From an uncultured Desulfobacterales bacterium (GTDB lineage Bacteria; Desulfobacterota; Desulfobacteria; Desulfobacterales; JAFDCJ01), in NCBI GenBank assembly GCA_945787595.1, contig CALZJV010000005.1, forward strand, positions 1 to 33,098: a stretch of DNA of 33,098 nucleotides, given 5' to 3'. Position 1 is the first letter of the stretch, and the number at the start of each line of letters is the position of its first letter. A program made the position numbers and the translations under genes. Positions 33,058 to 33,098 of the stretch are shown piece after piece. The notes under the pieces were generated by a model. The model made no database searches and was not told the DNA's origin. It worked only from the letters and a program-made list of their open reading frames with translations.

Positions 33058-33098
33058 AGGTTCAGAATTTCAGGGTTCAAGGGTTTTTTGGGATCCAA

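Overview
The window looks like a chromosomal segment of a Gram-negative, probably anaerobic member of the Desulfobacterota (Desulfobacterales-like). The evidence is indirect: -24/-12 (sigma-54) promoters, dense two-component and c-di-GMP signalling, periplasmic binding proteins, an ECF metal transporter, and many intergenic spacers built from short degenerate repeats. No rRNA, tRNA, CRISPR array, transposase or integrase was seen. Base composition is mosaic: about 8.4-25.1 kb is visibly AT-rich, and both flanks are more GC-rich.

Left part (1-8.35 kb, all minus strand): a cupin protein, a class IIA HAD hydrolase, an MFS transporter whose only well-placed start is an ATA codon, and a peptide-uptake locus in decay. 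The solute-binding protein is intact. The DppB permease is reduced to a frameshifted C-terminal stub. The fused DppC-DppD reading frame has a homopolymer frameshift near its start, a Walker A lysine replaced by asparagine, and two more frameshifts at its 3' end. The adjoining D-aminoacylase has lost almost its whole catalytic body. The spacers here hold 7-bp periodic repeats; one copy sits exactly where dppB is cut off.

Middle AT-rich part (8.35-25.1 kb): a remnant of a CBS-domain gene, then a sigma-54 promoter and an orphan periplasmic binding protein, then a broken TPR/arginine-methyltransferase-like gene. Next is a minus-strand three-gene operon: a divergent diaminopimelate-epimerase-fold racemase, an MFS transporter carrying two extracytoplasmic sensor-like regions, and a 545-residue protein of no family I recognise. 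Divergent from it runs a plus-strand signalling cluster: a Cache sensor histidine kinase, a lone receiver, a 78-residue protein made of two MshEN-like c-di-GMP-binding motifs, a protein with degenerate GGDEF, receiver and HD-GYP domains, a PleD-like REC-REC-GGDEF cyclase, a PAS fragment, and a REC-histidine kinase under a second sigma-54 promoter. A 35-codon tail of another histidine kinase closes the region.

Right part (25.1-33.1 kb): myo-inositol-1-phosphate synthase (minus); an ECF-type cobalt/nickel transporter (CbiM with a fused PDGLE domain, CbiQ, CbiO; plus) with a promoter-overlapping dyad; and a minus-strand operon of a FemAB/GNAT-like transferase, an MshA-like glycosyltransferase and a PIG-L (MshB-like) deacetylase. 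Inositol-phosphate synthase close to an MshA-like and an MshB-like enzyme suggests a GlcN-inositol product, possibly a mycothiol-like thiol, although no cysteine ligase is visible here.

The best candidates for an undescribed system are the racemase / sensor-MFS / unknown-protein operon with its neighbours, and the c-di-GMP module with the stand-alone MshEN-like protein.
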